NCBI RefSeq assembly: GCF_000380335.1
Contig: NC_021149.1
Coordinates: 1,974,501-2,038,500 of the forward strand
DNA from: Azotobacter vinelandii CA
Lineage (GTDB): Bacteria > Pseudomonadota > Gammaproteobacteria > Pseudomonadales > Pseudomonadaceae
DNA: 64,000 bases
Direction of reading: 5' to 3'
The notes below the pieces were generated by a model. It had not been told where the DNA came from, did no database searches, and worked only from the letters and a program-made list of their open reading frames with translations. Shown one piece after another: positions 43,554 to 54,105 of this stretch. Position 1 is the first letter of the stretch. Every line of letters begins with the position of its first letter. The translations under genes were made by a program, and so were the position numbers.

Positions 43554-43750
43554 TACCCCCGGTCGCCCGGAGCGCCGTCCATCCGTCCGCCTCCCCATGG
43601 CGCAGGGTATGGCGCGGACGATCTCCTACAGTTGGGGTTTGCAGCGCCGGGCGAGGCCCGTGCCGCCCCGTTCGCGAGCGCTGCTTCGACCAGAGTCCCC
43701 GGTGTCTGCCGATGTCCTTTCGGCGGCCCCCTTCAGCGGAGGACGGTGAA

Positions 43751-43972
43751 ATGAACGCAAGTCACGACGAACAACGCATACGCGAACGGGCCTACCGGAT
43801 CTGGGAGTCGGAAGGTTGTCCGGAAGGCCAGCAGGCGAGGCACTGGTGCGAGGCGTGCGAGCAGATCGAGACCGAGGACGACGCCTCGCGTACCTCGGAG
43901 GAAACCCTGGAAACCGCCTCGGGCGGAGTGGAGAGCGGCGTCGCGCCGCCCGACAGGCAGAGCGCGGCCTGA
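43751..43972 (+). CDS. DUF2934 domain protein
   Basis: A 73-residue small acidic protein beginning MNASHDEQRIRERAYRIWES, which matches the short DUF2934 module (RIRERAYRIWESEGCPEGQ, with the conserved Trp later in ARHWCEACEQ). GGAGG lies about 7 nt upstream of the ATG. Function unknown. Convergent with the AraC gene at 43979, six bp away. Confidence 0.8.
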   Translation: MNASHDEQRIRERAYRIWESEGCPEGQQARHWCEACEQIETEDDASRTSEETLETASGGVESGVAPPDRQSAA

Positions 43973-43978
43973 GCGCGT

Positions 43979-44908
43979 TCATGGCGGATCGGCGCTGGCC
44001 GCTGCCGATCCGCCGGCCGCCGGGCCGGGAGACTGCCCGAGCCGGCGGCGGTACTCGCTGGGCGTCTCGTGCATCTCGTGACGGAAGTGGCGGTTGAAGT
44101 TCGACAGATTGCCATAGCCGACCTGGAAGCAGATGTCCGCGATCGACTGCCGGCTTTGCAGCAGCAGGCGGCAGGCCCGCTGGATGCGCAGCTTGCGGAT
44201 CAGATCGACGAAGGTGTGCCCGGTCGTGCGTTTGAAGAAGCGCGAGAAGGCCGGCTCGCTCATCCGCAGGCGCCGCGCGATGACCGACAGGCGGATCTCG
44301 CCGGCCAGATCGTCCAGGATGTAATCGAACACTTGGTTGATCCGTCTGGTCGTCAGGCTGTCCAAGCGGGGCGAGTAGTGGGGGCTGGCCAGCGTGCGGC
44401 TCTCGGCGGCGCCGGCGCGGGCCAGGGTTTCCAGGAGCGACAGAAACAGCAGCAGGCGCCTGAGGCCGGCCGCCCGGCCGATGGCTTCCAGCAGGCGGGC
44501 GGCATGGCGGGCCGTTTGCCCCGTGAACTCGACGCCCCGCCGGGCCCGCTCGAACAGGGGCTGGAGTTCGCCCAGTTCGGGCAGCCTTTCGCGCAACCGC
44601 AGCAGGCTTTCCCCGTCGAACTGCAGGACCAGGTCGCGCCCGCGGATGCATTGCTCCGGCGCCAGATCGCCGATCCAGTCGTGGGGCAGTCCGGGGCCTA
44701 TCAGCGCCACATGGCCGGGGCCGAAATGGCCGATATAGTCCCCGGCGAGCAACTTGCCGGTGCCGCGCCGGATCAGGTGGATCTCGAACTCGGGGTGATG
44801 GTTCCAGCGCGCCAAGGGAAAGGGGTAATCGTGCTCGTACCAGCGGAAGCTGTGCTGCGGCTCGTTGAGGATCACCTCGAGATCCGAGGGCTTCTCGCTG
44901 AATTCCAT
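43979..44908 (-). CDS. AraC-family transcriptional regulator of the polyol module
   Basis: A 309-residue regulator: N-terminal cupin-like sensor (FEIHLIRRGTGKLLAGDYIG) and C-terminal double helix-turn-helix (about residues 190-290; IARRLRMSEPAFSRFFKRTTG and ICFQVGYGNLSNFNRHFR, ending ETPSEYRRRL). The ATG at 44908 omits a 14-residue upstream extension. It is followed in the same direction by nothing, but lies 56 bp downstream of the dehydrogenase gene, so it is probably the last gene of the MFS-dehydrogenase-AraC operon. Confidence 0.9.
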   Translation of the reverse strand: MEFSEKPSDLEVILNEPQHSFRWYEHDYPFPLARWNHHPEFEIHLIRRGTGKLLAGDYIGHFGPGHVALIGPGLPHDWIGDLAPEQCIRGRDLVLQFDGESLLRLRERLPELGELQPLFERARRGVEFTGQTARHAARLLEAIGRAAGLRRLLLFLSLLETLARAGAAESRTLASPHYSPRLDSLTTRRINQVFDYILDDLAGEIRLSVIARRLRMSEPAFSRFFKRTTGHTFVDLIRKLRIQRACRLLLQSRQSIADICFQVGYGNLSNFNRHFRHEMHETPSEYRRRLGQSPGPAAGGSAAASADPP

Positions 44909-44964
44909 ACCCGTATCACCCTGTGAGATTCCTTCCGGCCCTCGGCGCAAGGCAGACGCCGCGA

Positions 44965-46008
<1,044 letters not shown>

Positions 46009-46024
46009 GAATGGCCTCTCCTGT

Positions 46025-47332
46025 TCAGATGGCTTTGCTGGCGTTCGATGAGTGCGGGATACGTGGGCCGGACCTGGCCTTGTGCTCGAGTCCGGGCTGT
46101 TCGACATGGATGAAATAGGTCAGCACCACCCCGACGAGGTAGAGCGAGGCGTAGATCCACACCACGCCTTCCACGCCCACGGCGGAAATGCTCAGGGTGG
46201 CGATGGCCGGCCCCATGAAGTTGGAAAGGCCGGCGGCCAGGTTGTGGGCCGAAATGGCCGCGCCCTTGTGTTCCGGCGCCATGGCCGGAAAGATGGCGCC
46301 CATCGGTACGAAGGCGGATACGCCGACGCCCAGGGCGGCCGCGGCCAGGACGGCGGCCGGGAAGCTGGCGCCGTAGGCGAGCGGCACGTAGTAGAAGGCC
46401 AGGGTGGCGAGCGCGCATCCGGCGCAGCCGAACCAGCGCATCTGGAACACCCAGCCGATCCGGTCGCCGATCAGGCCCCACATCACGTTGGTGAAGATGG
46501 TGACGATGAACAGGGCGCCCCAGATGCGCAGCCATTGCTCCATGCTGAAGCCCACCTCGGGCGAGGTGAAGAACAGCGGCATGATCACCGGGAAGCCGAA
46601 CAGCGTCAGGTTGCAGATGATCCGCACGATGGCGGCGACGAGGATGCCGCGGTGCCGGAAAAGGATGGTGACGCCGCGGCCCAGTTCATGAAAGCGCTCG
46701 GCCGGATTGCGGCTGGCGCCGCTGTCTTCCGCCTGCCGGTCCTTGACCAGGAACACGACCATGGCGCCCGCTGTCGCCACCCAGGCGATGGCCATCCACA
46801 GGGTGCCCATGAAGCCGATATGCGGAATGCTGAAACTCGGCAGATAAGTGCCGAGAAAGCCGATGCCGATCGAATACATCGTCCAGTACCAGCCCATGGC
46901 CGAAGCCAGGCGGGCGCGTGGCGTCACCTGGGCGACCCAGACGACGAAGGCGTAAATGAACAGGGGATAGGCCAGGCCGCGAATGCCGTAGAACAGCACC
47001 ATCAAGGAGAAGTTCTTTTCCTCCAGGCCGAAGACCAGGAAGAGTGCATGGAAGAGAATCCAGGCGGCCACGCCGATACGCATGATCCGCCTCGGCCCGA
47101 ATACGTCGGCCAATACTCCCGAACTCCAACCGGACAGGGCCGCCAGCAATCCGTAGACGGTGAAGAGGAGGGATGCCTGGGTAGCCGAGAAACCCAGATC
47201 GACGACATAGCGTGACAGAAAGGCCAGTTCGATGCCGTCGCCCGTCATGAACAGGGCGATGGCGATATAGCCCCAGATCAGGGACAAGGGCATGCCGAAC
47301 AGCAGCCCCCGCGATTCTTCGCGATGAGTCAT
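46025..47332 (-). CDS. MFS polyol transporter (RbtT/DalT/CsbX type)
   Basis: A 435-residue, twelve-helix major facilitator. The N-terminus [20 protein letters not shown] and the loop motif [14 protein letters not shown] match the ribitol/D-arabitol transporter group. It begins the minus-strand operon transporter-dehydrogenase-AraC (16-bp gap to the dehydrogenase). The ATG at 47332 was chosen over a much longer frame because the first helix begins there. Confidence 0.85.
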   Translation of the reverse strand: MTHREESRGLLFGMPLSLIWGYIAIALFMTGDGIELAFLSRYVVDLGFSATQASLLFTVYGLLAALSGWSSGVLADVFGPRRIMRIGVAAWILFHALFLVFGLEEKNFSLMVLFYGIRGLAYPLFIYAFVVWVAQVTPRARLASAMGWYWTMYSIGIGFLGTYLPSFSIPHIGFMGTLWMAIAWVATAGAMVVFLVKDRQAEDSGASRNPAERFHELGRGVTILFRHRGILVAAIVRIICNLTLFGFPVIMPLFFTSPEVGFSMEQWLRIWGALFIVTIFTNVMWGLIGDRIGWVFQMRWFGCAGCALATLAFYYVPLAYGASFPAAVLAAAALGVGVSAFVPMGAIFPAMAPEHKGAAISAHNLAAGLSNFMGPAIATLSISAVGVEGVVWIYASLYLVGVVLTYFIHVEQPGLEHKARSGPRIPHSSNASKAI

Positions 47333-47723
47333 GGTGTTTTCCTTTGTTGTAGTTGTAGGCGAATGGCGCCGGCACACCGAAGGCCGGCGGATCAAAGCTA
47401 ACGAGGGGGCGACTTGACTGGCTAGCGCGCTTCTTTCCGGGGGCTGGTACTTTTTTTCGGCGCTGTTCGAATGTGGGGGCGGTGAGGGCGGGATGAGGCG
47501 AAAGATAGGGCGCTCGTCCATGCGCAGGCTTCGTGGTTCGCGGATCGACGAGCGGGGAAGAACAGGGCGCTGATTTCCGTTCGGATGCCCGGAGCCTTTT
47601 ATCGCATCGGTGACTTCCAGGGTCCGATCGCCGGCTGGCCGCGAAAGTCGTACGCCCCGCTGTCCGCAACGTGCCGATGGGAATGGCCGGCCAGTCGCCT
47701 CCCGGCGCTGGGGGCGGACGCGC
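47333..47723. other. Intergenic region upstream of the polyol operon
   Basis: About 390 bp without a convincing gene; it should carry the promoter for the polyol transporter. No clear operator half-sites were recognised. Confidence 0.35.
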
Positions 47724-48611
47724 CTAGAGCTGTCCCTGCCGTACCTGGTTGCGGAATTCGCTGGGCGTCAGGCGGGTGTGGCGGCGGAAGAAGCGGCTGA
47801 AATAGCCTTCGTCGGAGAAGCCCAGGTCGTGGGCGATCTCCTTGATGCTGCGGCTGGAATAGGCCAGTTCGCGCCGGGCCTCGAGCAGCAGTCGGGCGTT
47901 GATCGCCGCCAGCGGGCTCATGCCCAGTCGCTCCTGGCAGAGCCGGCCGAGGGTCGCCAGGGTCATGCCGAGCAGGTCGGCGTAATCGCTGACCGGGCGG
48001 TGGCTGCGAAAATGAATCTCCACCTGCTCGCGGAACTGGCGGATCTGCTGGCTGCGCCGGCCGCGCGGCTGACCCGGCTCGGCCGCGGCCGATTCGCCCA
48101 GGCGGAGTATCTGGACGAGCAGCGCCAACAACAGGGCGGTGCTGCAGGCCATATGCTCGCGCCCGCGGGCCAGGTATTCCTCCTCGAGGGCGGCGAACAG
48201 GAGCAGCAGCGGGTCTTCCGTCGCGCTCCAGTGCGGCAGCTCGATCAACCGGCGGTTGCGCAAGAGCGGCAGCAGGCCGGGGGCGAGGGGTTCGGCCACC
48301 GATTCCAGCGGCGGCTGCAGGGCGGTGACCACCTTGCCTTCCACCGGGCCCTGCCAGTCGAAGCCGTGCGCGCTCTGCGCCGGGATCTGGATGATGCAGG
48401 GCGCATGGGCCGCGAGGTGGACACTGTCGCAGAGCACCCGGCCGCCACCCTGCTGCAGGTAGAGGATCTGCAACTGGCTGTCGTGGCGGTGCGGCTCGAT
48501 CGACCAGTCGTAGGCGCCGGAGCGGTTGGAGATGGTCTCGACGTGGAGGGATTCGTGCCAGACCGGCTGAGCGGCTTCGCCATAGAGGGCGTAGCTGGGA
48601 ATCTTGTTCAT
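47724..48611 (-). CDS. AraC-family regulator resembling PobR/PobC
   Basis: A 295-residue regulator with an N-terminal cupin-like sensor (DSQLQILYLQQGGGRVLCDS) and a C-terminal AraC helix-turn-helix (LGMTLATLGRLCQERLGMSP and LGFSDEGYFSRFFRRHTRLT). Overall it resembles regulators of p-hydroxybenzoate hydroxylase genes. It is divergent from the SDR at 48840, so it probably controls the SDR-FAD-NIPSNAP-transporter operon. Confidence 0.87.
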   Translation of the reverse strand: MNKIPSYALYGEAAQPVWHESLHVETISNRSGAYDWSIEPHRHDSQLQILYLQQGGGRVLCDSVHLAAHAPCIIQIPAQSAHGFDWQGPVEGKVVTALQPPLESVAEPLAPGLLPLLRNRRLIELPHWSATEDPLLLLFAALEEEYLARGREHMACSTALLLALLVQILRLGESAAAEPGQPRGRRSQQIRQFREQVEIHFRSHRPVSDYADLLGMTLATLGRLCQERLGMSPLAAINARLLLEARRELAYSSRSIKEIAHDLGFSDEGYFSRFFRRHTRLTPSEFRNQVRQGQL

Positions 48612-48839
48612 TGTTCTGGGCTCCTTGCCTTCCTTGATTAGCCCGAAGCGGCCGGACCGGTCAATTCGATCCTTTCCGAATGCGCTTTTTTGCCCGAAAT
48701 GTCGGGGTGGTTGCCGATTTCGTCCATTCTGGAAGGCCGCCGCATCCTCCTAACATCCCTCCACGTGCAGGGCCCGAGGGCCGACAACAATAAAACGCGG
48801 CGCATGGTGCGCCGCCCTGCGTGAGTGCCGGAGATGGTC

Positions 48840-49679
48840 ATGAACAACAACAACGGTAACTGGCTGGGGCTCGACTCGGCTGTCTGTGTGGTCACCGGCG
48901 CGGCCGGTGGCATCGGTCGCGAAATCGCCGCCGCGCTGGTCGGGCAGGGCGCCCGGGTGGTGCTGCTGGACCGCGATGAGGCCGGTTGCGCGCATCTCGC
49001 CGAGCGACTGTCCGTCGGTGCCGCCGAACCCGTGCAGGTTCTGGCCTGCGACATCGCCGACCCCGAGAGCGTGCGCAGGGCGGCCGCCCTGGTGGAAAGC
49101 CGCTTCGGCGGCTGCGACGTACTGGTCAACAACGCCAGCGTGCTGCAGCCCGGCGGCATCGAGGACATCGACCTGGAGAAATGGAACCGGGTGCTGTCGG
49201 TCAACCTGAATGGCTACCTGCTCTGTTCCCAGGCCTTCGGCCGCTCGATGCTGGCTCGCGGCCGCGGCCGCGGGCGCATCGTGCACATCGCCTCGATCGC
49301 CGCGCATGCGCCGCAGACCTGGAGCGGCGCCTACAGCGCGGCCAAGGCCGGGGTGTGCATGCTCTCCCGGCAGATCGCCAGCGAATGGGGAGCGCGCGGC
49401 GTGCGCAGCAACGTCGTCTGTCCGGGGCTGATCCGCACGCCCCTGTCCGCTGCCTTCTATGCCGACCCGCAGATCGAACGCCAACGCTGCGCGATGACCG
49501 CCAACGGGCGGATCGGCGAGCCCGGCGACATCGCCGATGCCGTGCTGTTTCTCGCCAGCCCGCGCGCCGACTACGTCAATGGCGCCGAACTGACCGTCGA
49601 CGGCGGCCTGGAGAGTATGCCGATGGCGTTGATCCCGCGCCCCGGCTTCGAGTCGCCCGTCACCGTCCGCCAGGACTGA
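48840..49679 (+). CDS. SDR family oxidoreductase of the FAD/NIPSNAP operon
   Basis: A 279-residue classical SDR: cofactor motif VVTGAAGGIGREIA, LVNNASVLQPGG (NNAS in place of NNAG) and catalytic Tyr-Lys in SGAYSAAKAGVCML. The acid after the second strand in LLDRDEAG favours NAD over NADP. The ATG at 48840 has GGAG 6 nt upstream. It probably oxidises a ring hydroxyl to the ketone that the FAD dehydrogenase downstream then desaturates; this is inference from operon order. Confidence 0.9.
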   Translation: MNNNNGNWLGLDSAVCVVTGAAGGIGREIAAALVGQGARVVLLDRDEAGCAHLAERLSVGAAEPVQVLACDIADPESVRRAAALVESRFGGCDVLVNNASVLQPGGIEDIDLEKWNRVLSVNLNGYLLCSQAFGRSMLARGRGRGRIVHIASIAAHAPQTWSGAYSAAKAGVCMLSRQIASEWGARGVRSNVVCPGLIRTPLSAAFYADPQIERQRCAMTANGRIGEPGDIADAVLFLASPRADYVNGAELTVDGGLESMPMALIPRPGFESPVTVRQD

Positions 49680-49760
49680 ATCCCGTCCCCCGTTCATCGG
49701 CGCGCGCCGCTTTCCGGTGCGGGCGCGCCCCAGCCTGCCCGTTCGGCAAGGAGACTGCTC

Positions 49761-51506
49761 ATGACCGCGCAAACCCCGCCTCCCGCACTCACCTGCGACG
49801 TACTGGTCGTCGGTTCCGGCGCCGGAGGCCTGTCGGCCGCCATCGTCGCGAAGAAGCACGGCCTGGACGTGCTGGTGGTGGAGAAGGAGGAGTATTTCGG
49901 CGGCACCACGGCCTTTTCCGGCGGTGTGCTGTGGATTCCCGGCAACCATCTGGCCAGGGCCGCCGGCGTGCAGGACAGCCGCGAGGCGGCGCGCACCTAT
50001 CTGCAGAACGAGACCGGGGCTTTCTTCGACGAGCGGGCGGTGGACGCCCTGCTCGAACATGGCCCGGAAATGCTGGAGTTTTTCGAGCGCGAAACCGAGG
50101 TCAGGTTCGTCCCGACCCTCTATCCCGACTATCACCCGACGCTGCCCGGCGGCGTCGATATCGGCCGCTCGGTGCTGGCGGCGCCCTACGATATCCGCCG
50201 GCTCGGCAAGGACATGGCGCGTCTGCGTCCGCCCCTGGAGACCATCACCTTCATCGGCATGATGTTCAACTCGTCGAACGCCGACCTGAAGCACTTCTTC
50301 AGGGCCACCCGCTCGCCGACTTCGTTCGCCTACGTGGCCAGGCGCCTGGCCACCCACTTCAAGGAGCTGCTCCTGTACCGCCGCGGCATCAACGTGACCA
50401 GCGGCAACGCCCTGGCCGCGCGGCTGGCCAAGTCGGCGCTGGACCTGGGCATCCCGATCCACACCCGCACCCCAGCCAGCGAACTGCTGCTGGAGGACGG
50501 TCGGGTGATCGGCGCCCTGGTCCGCGGTCCGCAGGGCTTGCAACGGATCGAGGCGCGGCGCGGCGTGGTACTGGCCTGCGGCGGCTTTTCCCAAGACCTG
50601 GCGCGCATCCATCGGGCCTATCCGCACCTGCGCCATGGCGGCGAGCACCTGTCGCCGGTGCCGGCCGGCAACAGCGGCGATGGCCTTTACCTGGCCGAGT
50701 CCGTCGGCGGCAAGGCGGAGCTGCGCTTCCCCGAGGCCGCGGCCTGGATGCCGGTTTCCAGGGTGCCGCTGGGCAGGGGCCGCCACGGGGTCTTCCCGCA
50801 CCTGCTCGACCGCTACAAGCCAGGCGTCATCGGCGTGCTGCGCGACGGCCGGCGCTTCACCAACGAGTCGGACTCCTACCACGACGTCGGCGCCGCGCTG
50901 ATCCGCGCCTGCGCTGGACAGCGCGAGACCGCCATGTGGCTGGTCTGCGACCGGATCACCATGGCCAGGTACGGCCTGGGCTATGCCAAGCCGTCGCCGA
51001 TGCCGCTACGTCCGCTGCTGCGCAGCGGCTATCTGCTCAAGGGCGCGACCCTCGCCGAACTGGCGCTGCGGGCCGGCATCGATCCCCAGGGGCTGGAGGG
51101 AACGGTGCGCCAGTACAACCTCGGCGCCGAGCGCGGGGTGGACAACGAATTCGGCCGTGGCGGCACCTCGTTCAACCGCTACCTGGCCGATCCGGAGCAC
51201 AAGCCCAATCCCTGCGTGGCGCCGGTCGCCAGCGGCCCGTTCTACGCGGTGAAGGTGATCATGGGCGACCTCGGCACCTTCGATGGCCTGCGCACCAGCC
51301 TCGAGGGCGAGGTGCTGGGCGAGAGCGGCGCGCCCATCCCCGGCCTGTACGCGGTGGGCAACGACCGCGCCAGCGTGATGGGCGGCAATTACCCGGGCGC
51401 CGGCATCACCCTCGGTCCGATCATGACCTTCGGCTACCTCACCGGCCGCCATCTGGCCCGCGCCGAAGCGCAGCGACCCGCGACCCGCTACCGGGAGGCT
51501 GTGTGA
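49761..51506 (+). CDS. FAD-dependent dehydrogenase, KstD/fumarate reductase type (paralogue 3)
   Basis: A 581-residue flavoprotein with FAD motif VLVVGSGAGGLSAAIVAK, GGTTAFSGGVLWIPG, active-site NESDSYHDV and C-terminal GAGITLGPIMTFGYLTG. AAGGAG lies about 10 nt before the ATG. Its stop shares one base with the next start (TGATG). It resembles paralogue 2 more than paralogue 1 in the C-terminal NLGAERGVD stretch. Confidence 0.9.
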   Translation: MTAQTPPPALTCDVLVVGSGAGGLSAAIVAKKHGLDVLVVEKEEYFGGTTAFSGGVLWIPGNHLARAAGVQDSREAARTYLQNETGAFFDERAVDALLEHGPEMLEFFERETEVRFVPTLYPDYHPTLPGGVDIGRSVLAAPYDIRRLGKDMARLRPPLETITFIGMMFNSSNADLKHFFRATRSPTSFAYVARRLATHFKELLLYRRGINVTSGNALAARLAKSALDLGIPIHTRTPASELLLEDGRVIGALVRGPQGLQRIEARRGVVLACGGFSQDLARIHRAYPHLRHGGEHLSPVPAGNSGDGLYLAESVGGKAELRFPEAAAWMPVSRVPLGRGRHGVFPHLLDRYKPGVIGVLRDGRRFTNESDSYHDVGAALIRACAGQRETAMWLVCDRITMARYGLGYAKPSPMPLRPLLRSGYLLKGATLAELALRAGIDPQGLEGTVRQYNLGAERGVDNEFGRGGTSFNRYLADPEHKPNPCVAPVASGPFYAVKVIMGDLGTFDGLRTSLEGEVLGESGAPIPGLYAVGNDRASVMGGNYPGAGITLGPIMTFGYLTGRHLARAEAQRPATRYREAV

Positions 51507-51832
51507 TGAACCCTAAACCGATCGTCGACCACCGCACCTACACCATCAGGCCGCGCGGCATGGCCGAGTTTCTCGATGTCTTCGAGCGCCTGGCGATGCC
51601 GGTGCTGCTGCGCCACCTGGGCCGGCCGCTGGCCTTCTACACCAGTTGCATCGGGCCGCTGAACCAGGTCGTGCACCTCTGGGGCTACGACAGCCTGGAC
51701 GACTTCGAGAAGCGCGCCCTGGCCCGCGACAGCGACCCGGACTTCCGCGAGTACCTGCAGTCCTCGGCGCATCTGGTGATCGCCCAGGAAACACGGATCA
51801 TCCGCCCGGTGCGCTTCCAGAGTCTGCTGTAA
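51506..51832 (+). CDS. NIPSNAP family protein (copy 2)
   Basis: A 108-residue NIPSNAP protein (VDHRTYTIRPRGMAEFLDVF, QVVHLWGYDSLDDFEKRAL). The ATG overlaps the FAD dehydrogenase stop by one base, so its production is tied to that enzyme. Same family as 39230-39550 but clearly diverged. Function unknown. Confidence 0.87.
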   Translation: MNPKPIVDHRTYTIRPRGMAEFLDVFERLAMPVLLRHLGRPLAFYTSCIGPLNQVVHLWGYDSLDDFEKRALARDSDPDFREYLQSSAHLVIAQETRIIRPVRFQSLL

Positions 51833-52007
51833 CGACTTCGCCGCCGCTTGCCCTGCCGGCGGCGACCCTGCCCGCAAACCCACCGGTTGCGCACGTCCGG
51901 CAGTGCGTGCGCAGCCCTCGTGCGCGGAGGAAATGCCATTCGTGATCTGCCGCCCCGATCGCCTTTCGACAATAAAAAAATGAGCCCGAGGCTCGAGGTG
52001 ACTTCAA

Positions 52008-53306
52008 GTGAACGCGACAAGAACAATGGATGTGCGTGAGCTGATCAACGGCCGTCCCTTCGGCGGCTTCCAGAAACTGGTGGTGTTCTTCTGCTTCGTC
52101 ATCATCGCCCTGGACGGCTTCGACGTGGCGGTGATGGGGCTGATCGCGCCCCAGTTGCGCGAGGACTGGGGGGTGACCCCGCAGGAGCTCGGGCCGGTGC
52201 TGAGCGCCGCGCTGGTCGGCCTGGCCATCGGCGCGCTGGTCGCCGGTCCGCTGGCCGACCGCTACGGGCGCAAGATAGTGCTGGTGTCGAGCGTGCTGTT
52301 CTTCGGCTTCTGGACGCTGGTCACGGCTTTCTCCGGCGATGTCGGCCAATTGGTGATCTTCCGTTTTCTCACCGGTCTGGGCCTCGGTGCCGCCATGCCC
52401 AATGCCGCCACCCTGACCGCGGAATTCGCCCCGGAGCGCAAGCGCGCCTTTCTGGTCACCGTGGCTTTCTGCGGCTTTTCCTTCGGCGCGGCGGGCGGTG
52501 GTTTCCTGTCCGCCTGGATGATTCCCAACCTCGGCTGGCAGAGCGTGCTGGTCATGGGCGGGGTGTTGCCGCTTCTGGTGGTGCCGCTGATGCTGTGGAA
52601 GATGCCGGAATCGCTGAGCTTTCTGGTGAGCCGGCGGGCCCCGCGGGAGCGCATCCGGCGCATCGTCGAGCGGATCGCGCCGGGCGTCGCCGACGGCTGC
52701 GGGGAGTTCACGATGCCGAGCGCCCCGCAGCAGTTGGGGGGCGTGCGGCTGGTACTGTCCAGCCACTACCGCTTCGGCACCCTGATGTTGTGGGTGGGCT
52801 ATTTCACCGTGCTGTTCCTCGTCTACCTGTTCAGCAGTTGGTTGCCGACCCTGGTCAGGTCGGGCGGTTACAGCGTTACCGACGCGGCCATCGTCACCTC
52901 GATGTTCCAGGTCGGCGGGCCGATCGGCGCGCTCTGCGTCGGTTGGGCGATGGATCGTTTCCGGCCGCACGGGGTGCTGCTGCTGACCATGCTGGTGGCC
53001 GCGCTGGCCATCGGTGCCATCGCCTGGGCGGTGGGCTTCTGCCTGAACGGCGGCAGCGTCGGCATGAATGCCATGGCTACCTGCTTCTATCCCACCGAGG
53101 CGCGCGCCACCGGTGCCTGCTGGATGAGCGGAGTCGGCCGCTTCGGCGCCATCCTCAGCGCCTTCGCCGGCGGCCAGATGATCGCCATGGGACTGCCGCT
53201 CGGCCAGATGTTCGTCCTGCTGGCGGTGCCGGCCGTGGTCTTCGGGCTGGCCCTGGCCGCCAAGGGGCTGAGCCGGCGCGCCATGCCGCACCTGCGGACC
53301 GCCTGA
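52008..53306 (+). CDS. MFS aromatic acid:H+ symporter (AAHS family)
   Basis: A 432-residue, twelve-helix transporter with the AAHS signature in helix 1 (IIALDGFDVAVMGLIAP, carrying the D-G-x-D motif) and GPLADRYGRKIVL in loop 2. Relatives such as PcaK and BenK take up p-hydroxybenzoate, protocatechuate or benzoate. The GTG at 52008 follows a well-spaced AGGTGA; an ATG six codons later is an alternative. Last gene of the SDR-FAD-NIPSNAP operon. Confidence 0.92.
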   Translation: MNATRTMDVRELINGRPFGGFQKLVVFFCFVIIALDGFDVAVMGLIAPQLREDWGVTPQELGPVLSAALVGLAIGALVAGPLADRYGRKIVLVSSVLFFGFWTLVTAFSGDVGQLVIFRFLTGLGLGAAMPNAATLTAEFAPERKRAFLVTVAFCGFSFGAAGGGFLSAWMIPNLGWQSVLVMGGVLPLLVVPLMLWKMPESLSFLVSRRAPRERIRRIVERIAPGVADGCGEFTMPSAPQQLGGVRLVLSSHYRFGTLMLWVGYFTVLFLVYLFSSWLPTLVRSGGYSVTDAAIVTSMFQVGGPIGALCVGWAMDRFRPHGVLLLTMLVAALAIGAIAWAVGFCLNGGSVGMNAMATCFYPTEARATGACWMSGVGRFGAILSAFAGGQMIAMGLPLGQMFVLLAVPAVVFGLALAAKGLSRRAMPHLRTA

Positions 53307-53329
53307 TCCGCGCCCGCAGCGCGGGCGTG

Positions 53330-53371
53330 GCTCCGCGCGAAAGCCGGATGTGCCGGCTTCCTGCGCGGAGC
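53330..53371 (+). terminator. Nested hairpin after the AAHS transporter
   Basis: An outer GCTCCGCGC / GCGCGGAGC stem encloses an inner AAGCCGG / CCGGCTT stem, 23 bp after the stop; no T-run. Confidence 0.55.
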
Positions 53372-53437
53372 GATGGCAATGGAGGTGGAGGGTTCCGTCT
53401 AGAATGGCCGTCCTTTGCAACGAGACGGGCTGACCAT

Positions 53438-54094
53438 ATGCGAGACGTTCTCTCCTCTTTCCATTCCGAGTCCGCCGCAGTCGGTGGCGGGCAGGCGGGA
53501 AGTGTCCGTAATGCGATCCCGGCGATCCTGCTCTTCGGGTTGTTCGCGCTGTTGTCGGCCTGCACGCGTACTCCCGTGCTGCCGGCGGAGACGGCAAGCC
53601 TGCCCGAACGGGTCGAGCTGACCGGCGTGCCTTTCTATCCGCAGAGCGATTACCAGGGTGGGCCGGCGGCGCTGGCGAGCATGCTCAACCAGCGTGGCCT
53701 GGAGACTTCGCCGGGATTGCTCAGGGCTCAACTGCAGCACTTGGATCGCGAGGAGGCCATGGCGACGGAACTGGAGGCCGCTGCCCGTCGCCTCGGGATG
53801 CAGGTCTTTCCCCTGGCGCCGCGGCTGGAGAGCGTGCTGGTCGAGGTGGCGGCCGGCAATCCGGTGCTGGTGTTGCAACATCCGGGCCTGAGCTGGCGGG
53901 GGCCGAGCCGGCAATTCGCCGTGGTGATAGGGTTCGACCGGCGCGAGCGGCAGCTCGTCCTGCGCTCGGGAACCACGCGCCGCCTGATCGCCAGTTTCGC
54001 CGACTTCGACCGTGGCTGGGCGAAGGGTGGGCGCTGGGCCGTATTGACGCTACCCGCCGACCGGCTGCCGGCGACGGCGCATGGGCATCCCTGA
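53438..54094 (+). CDS. C39-peptidase-like lipoprotein lacking catalytic residues
   Basis: A 218-residue lipoprotein: signal region ILLFGLFALLSAC with a lipobox (L-S-A-C) near residue 42, then a papain-like C39 fold. In active relatives the segment reads YQCGPAAL with the catalytic Cys; here it is DYQGGPAALASML, and the catalytic His position in ...HFAVV... reads RQFAVVIGFD. Both changes suggest a non-peptidase binding role. The lipid anchor implies an outer- or inner-membrane location facing the periplasm. Confidence 0.82.
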   Translation: MRDVLSSFHSESAAVGGGQAGSVRNAIPAILLFGLFALLSACTRTPVLPAETASLPERVELTGVPFYPQSDYQGGPAALASMLNQRGLETSPGLLRAQLQHLDREEAMATELEAAARRLGMQVFPLAPRLESVLVEVAAGNPVLVLQHPGLSWRGPSRQFAVVIGFDRRERQLVLRSGTTRRLIASFADFDRGWAKGGRWAVLTLPADRLPATAHGHP

Positions 54095-54105
54095 TCCGCA
54101 GCCGA

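Noticed and set aside
48750-50882. A 710-codon minus-strand open frame opposite the SDR and FAD paralogue 3
   Set aside because: Shadow of two genes with clear motifs; no domain of its own.
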